A stretch of DNA of 64,000 bases from Rhizophagus irregularis (taxonomy: Eukaryota; Glomeromycota; Glomeromycetes; Glomerales; Glomeraceae). The position numbers and the translations under genes are program-made. Where the stretch lies: positions 4,179,001 through 4,243,000 of the forward strand of contig NC_089433.1 of assembly GCF_026210795.1 (NCBI RefSeq), given 5' to 3'. This document shows positions 63,543-64,000 of this stretch, piece after piece (positions within the stretch are counted from its first letter, which is position 1; each line of letters opens with the position of its first letter). A model generated the notes under the pieces. That model ran no database searches. It saw only the letters and a list, made by a program, of their open reading frames with translations, and was not told the origin of the DNA.

Positions 63543-64000
63543 TTAGCTCTTTTTATTGTGTGTTGCCAAATGAGCCGTCAAACATTCTCTGGAACATGCA
63601 GCGACAACTTGGCATTTACTACATACTAGCAATTTCCAGATGTCACTTAACTCTTTAGGCTCATAGTCACAACTTACACAGATTGGCTTCACTTTTGGAA
63701 TTTTGCTCTTGAGCTCCTTCATTTTTGATTGTGACTTGTTCACCAACTTGTTTGCAGTTTTGAAATTGCACTCTCCAATTCGTCTGCAAGTTTCATATAA
63801 TCGTATCGCTTCGTCATATTCTTGATCAGCTTCGGCTGTCATGGCTAAACAATAATTAATATGTATTCTTATAGCCCGACATTTTTGAAAATCGCTTTGT
63901 CTTAATTTCTTTATTACTGCGGGATCTTGCAATGTTGACTCAATGTGTCTCATGGCACGAATTCCGGTCATCCAGATATCGTCATCCTTCTTTCTATGCA
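63543..64000 (-). CDS. MYND-type zinc finger protein, C-terminal part
   Basis: The open frame enters from the right window edge and ends at TAG 63543. The last 45 residues form a MYND-like finger, ICVSC...LLVCSKCQ...ACSRECLTAHLATH. Its final ligand is His where most MYND fingers have Cys. Before it is a helical, TPR-like stretch (AMRHIESTLQ, YDEAIRLYETCRRIGECN). MYND fingers bind proline-rich peptides and occur in transcription co-regulators and SMYD enzymes; here there is no SET domain in view. Start lies outside the window. Confidence 0.75.
   Translation of the reverse strand, partial: HRKKDDDIWMTGIRAMRHIESTLQDPAVIKKLRQSDFQKCRAIRIHINYCLAMTAEADQEYDEAIRLYETCRRIGECNFKTANKLVNKSQSKMKELKSKIPKVKPICVSCDYEPKELSDIWKLLVCSKCQVVAACSRECLTAHLATHNKKS

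Overview
This window looks like nuclear DNA of an arbuscular mycorrhizal fungus close to Rhizophagus irregularis (Glomeromycotina). It is very AT-rich, with short GT-AG introns, many divergent tyrosine-kinase-like (TKL) kinases, a kinase fused to a long Sel1-repeat array, SAM-domain genes, and abundant DNA-transposon and LINE debris. The species is inferred from this gene content; it was not searched.

Layout: (1) 1-0.8 kb, the 3' end of a PIG-U (GPI transamidase subunit) gene on the + strand. (2) 3.3-4.0 kb, a SAM-domain pseudogene. (3) 4.9-9.6 kb, a five-exon TKL kinase with about 29 Sel1-like repeats, followed tail to tail by a C-lobe-less kinase module array. (4) 12.5-13.7 kb, an HSL-type alpha/beta hydrolase. 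(5) 15-17 kb, kinase relics and a foldback transposon. (6) 18.3-22.4 kb, a broken LINE. (7) 24.0-25.5 kb, a SAM plus HIT-like gene. (8) 28.6-43 kb, a segmental duplication holding two modular kinase arrays, with a second, degenerate PIG-U copy between them that is split by a Helitron. (9) 44.5-45.1 kb, a second foldback element. (10) 47.8-64 kb, a quieter housekeeping stretch: an unrecognised Ser/Lys/Asp-rich protein, a DOMON-cytochrome b561 protein, Ecdysoneless/SGT1, a small secreted CBM19-like cysteine-rich protein, and a MYND-finger gene running off the end.

The most unusual item is the kinase module system at 29.0-33.0 kb, with a paralogue at 38.0-42.8 kb and a relic at 9.6-10.8 kb. One gene model has six successive exons, each about 450 nt and in phase 0. 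Each carries a CxxC/CxxC zinc ribbon, an NWTSGN linker, an EWIPYNQF lead-in and a kinase N-lobe. A single terminal exon carries the only C-lobe (HRD, DMG, APE). Only the last N-lobe has a good glycine loop. Because every junction has the same phase and lies at the same place in the fold (after helix C, before the hinge), any N-lobe exon could in principle be spliced to the C-lobe. In the paralogue, exon 2 has a 1-nt frameshift. Its exon 6 is interrupted by a 718-bp hAT-like MITE with a perfect 8-bp target duplication; removing the element and one duplication restores a 450-nt exon. The MITE also supplies an ATG in frame with a normal single-N-lobe kinase.

All exon boundaries were read by eye from splice consensus, homology and reading-frame arithmetic. 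No alignment, transcript or database search was run.
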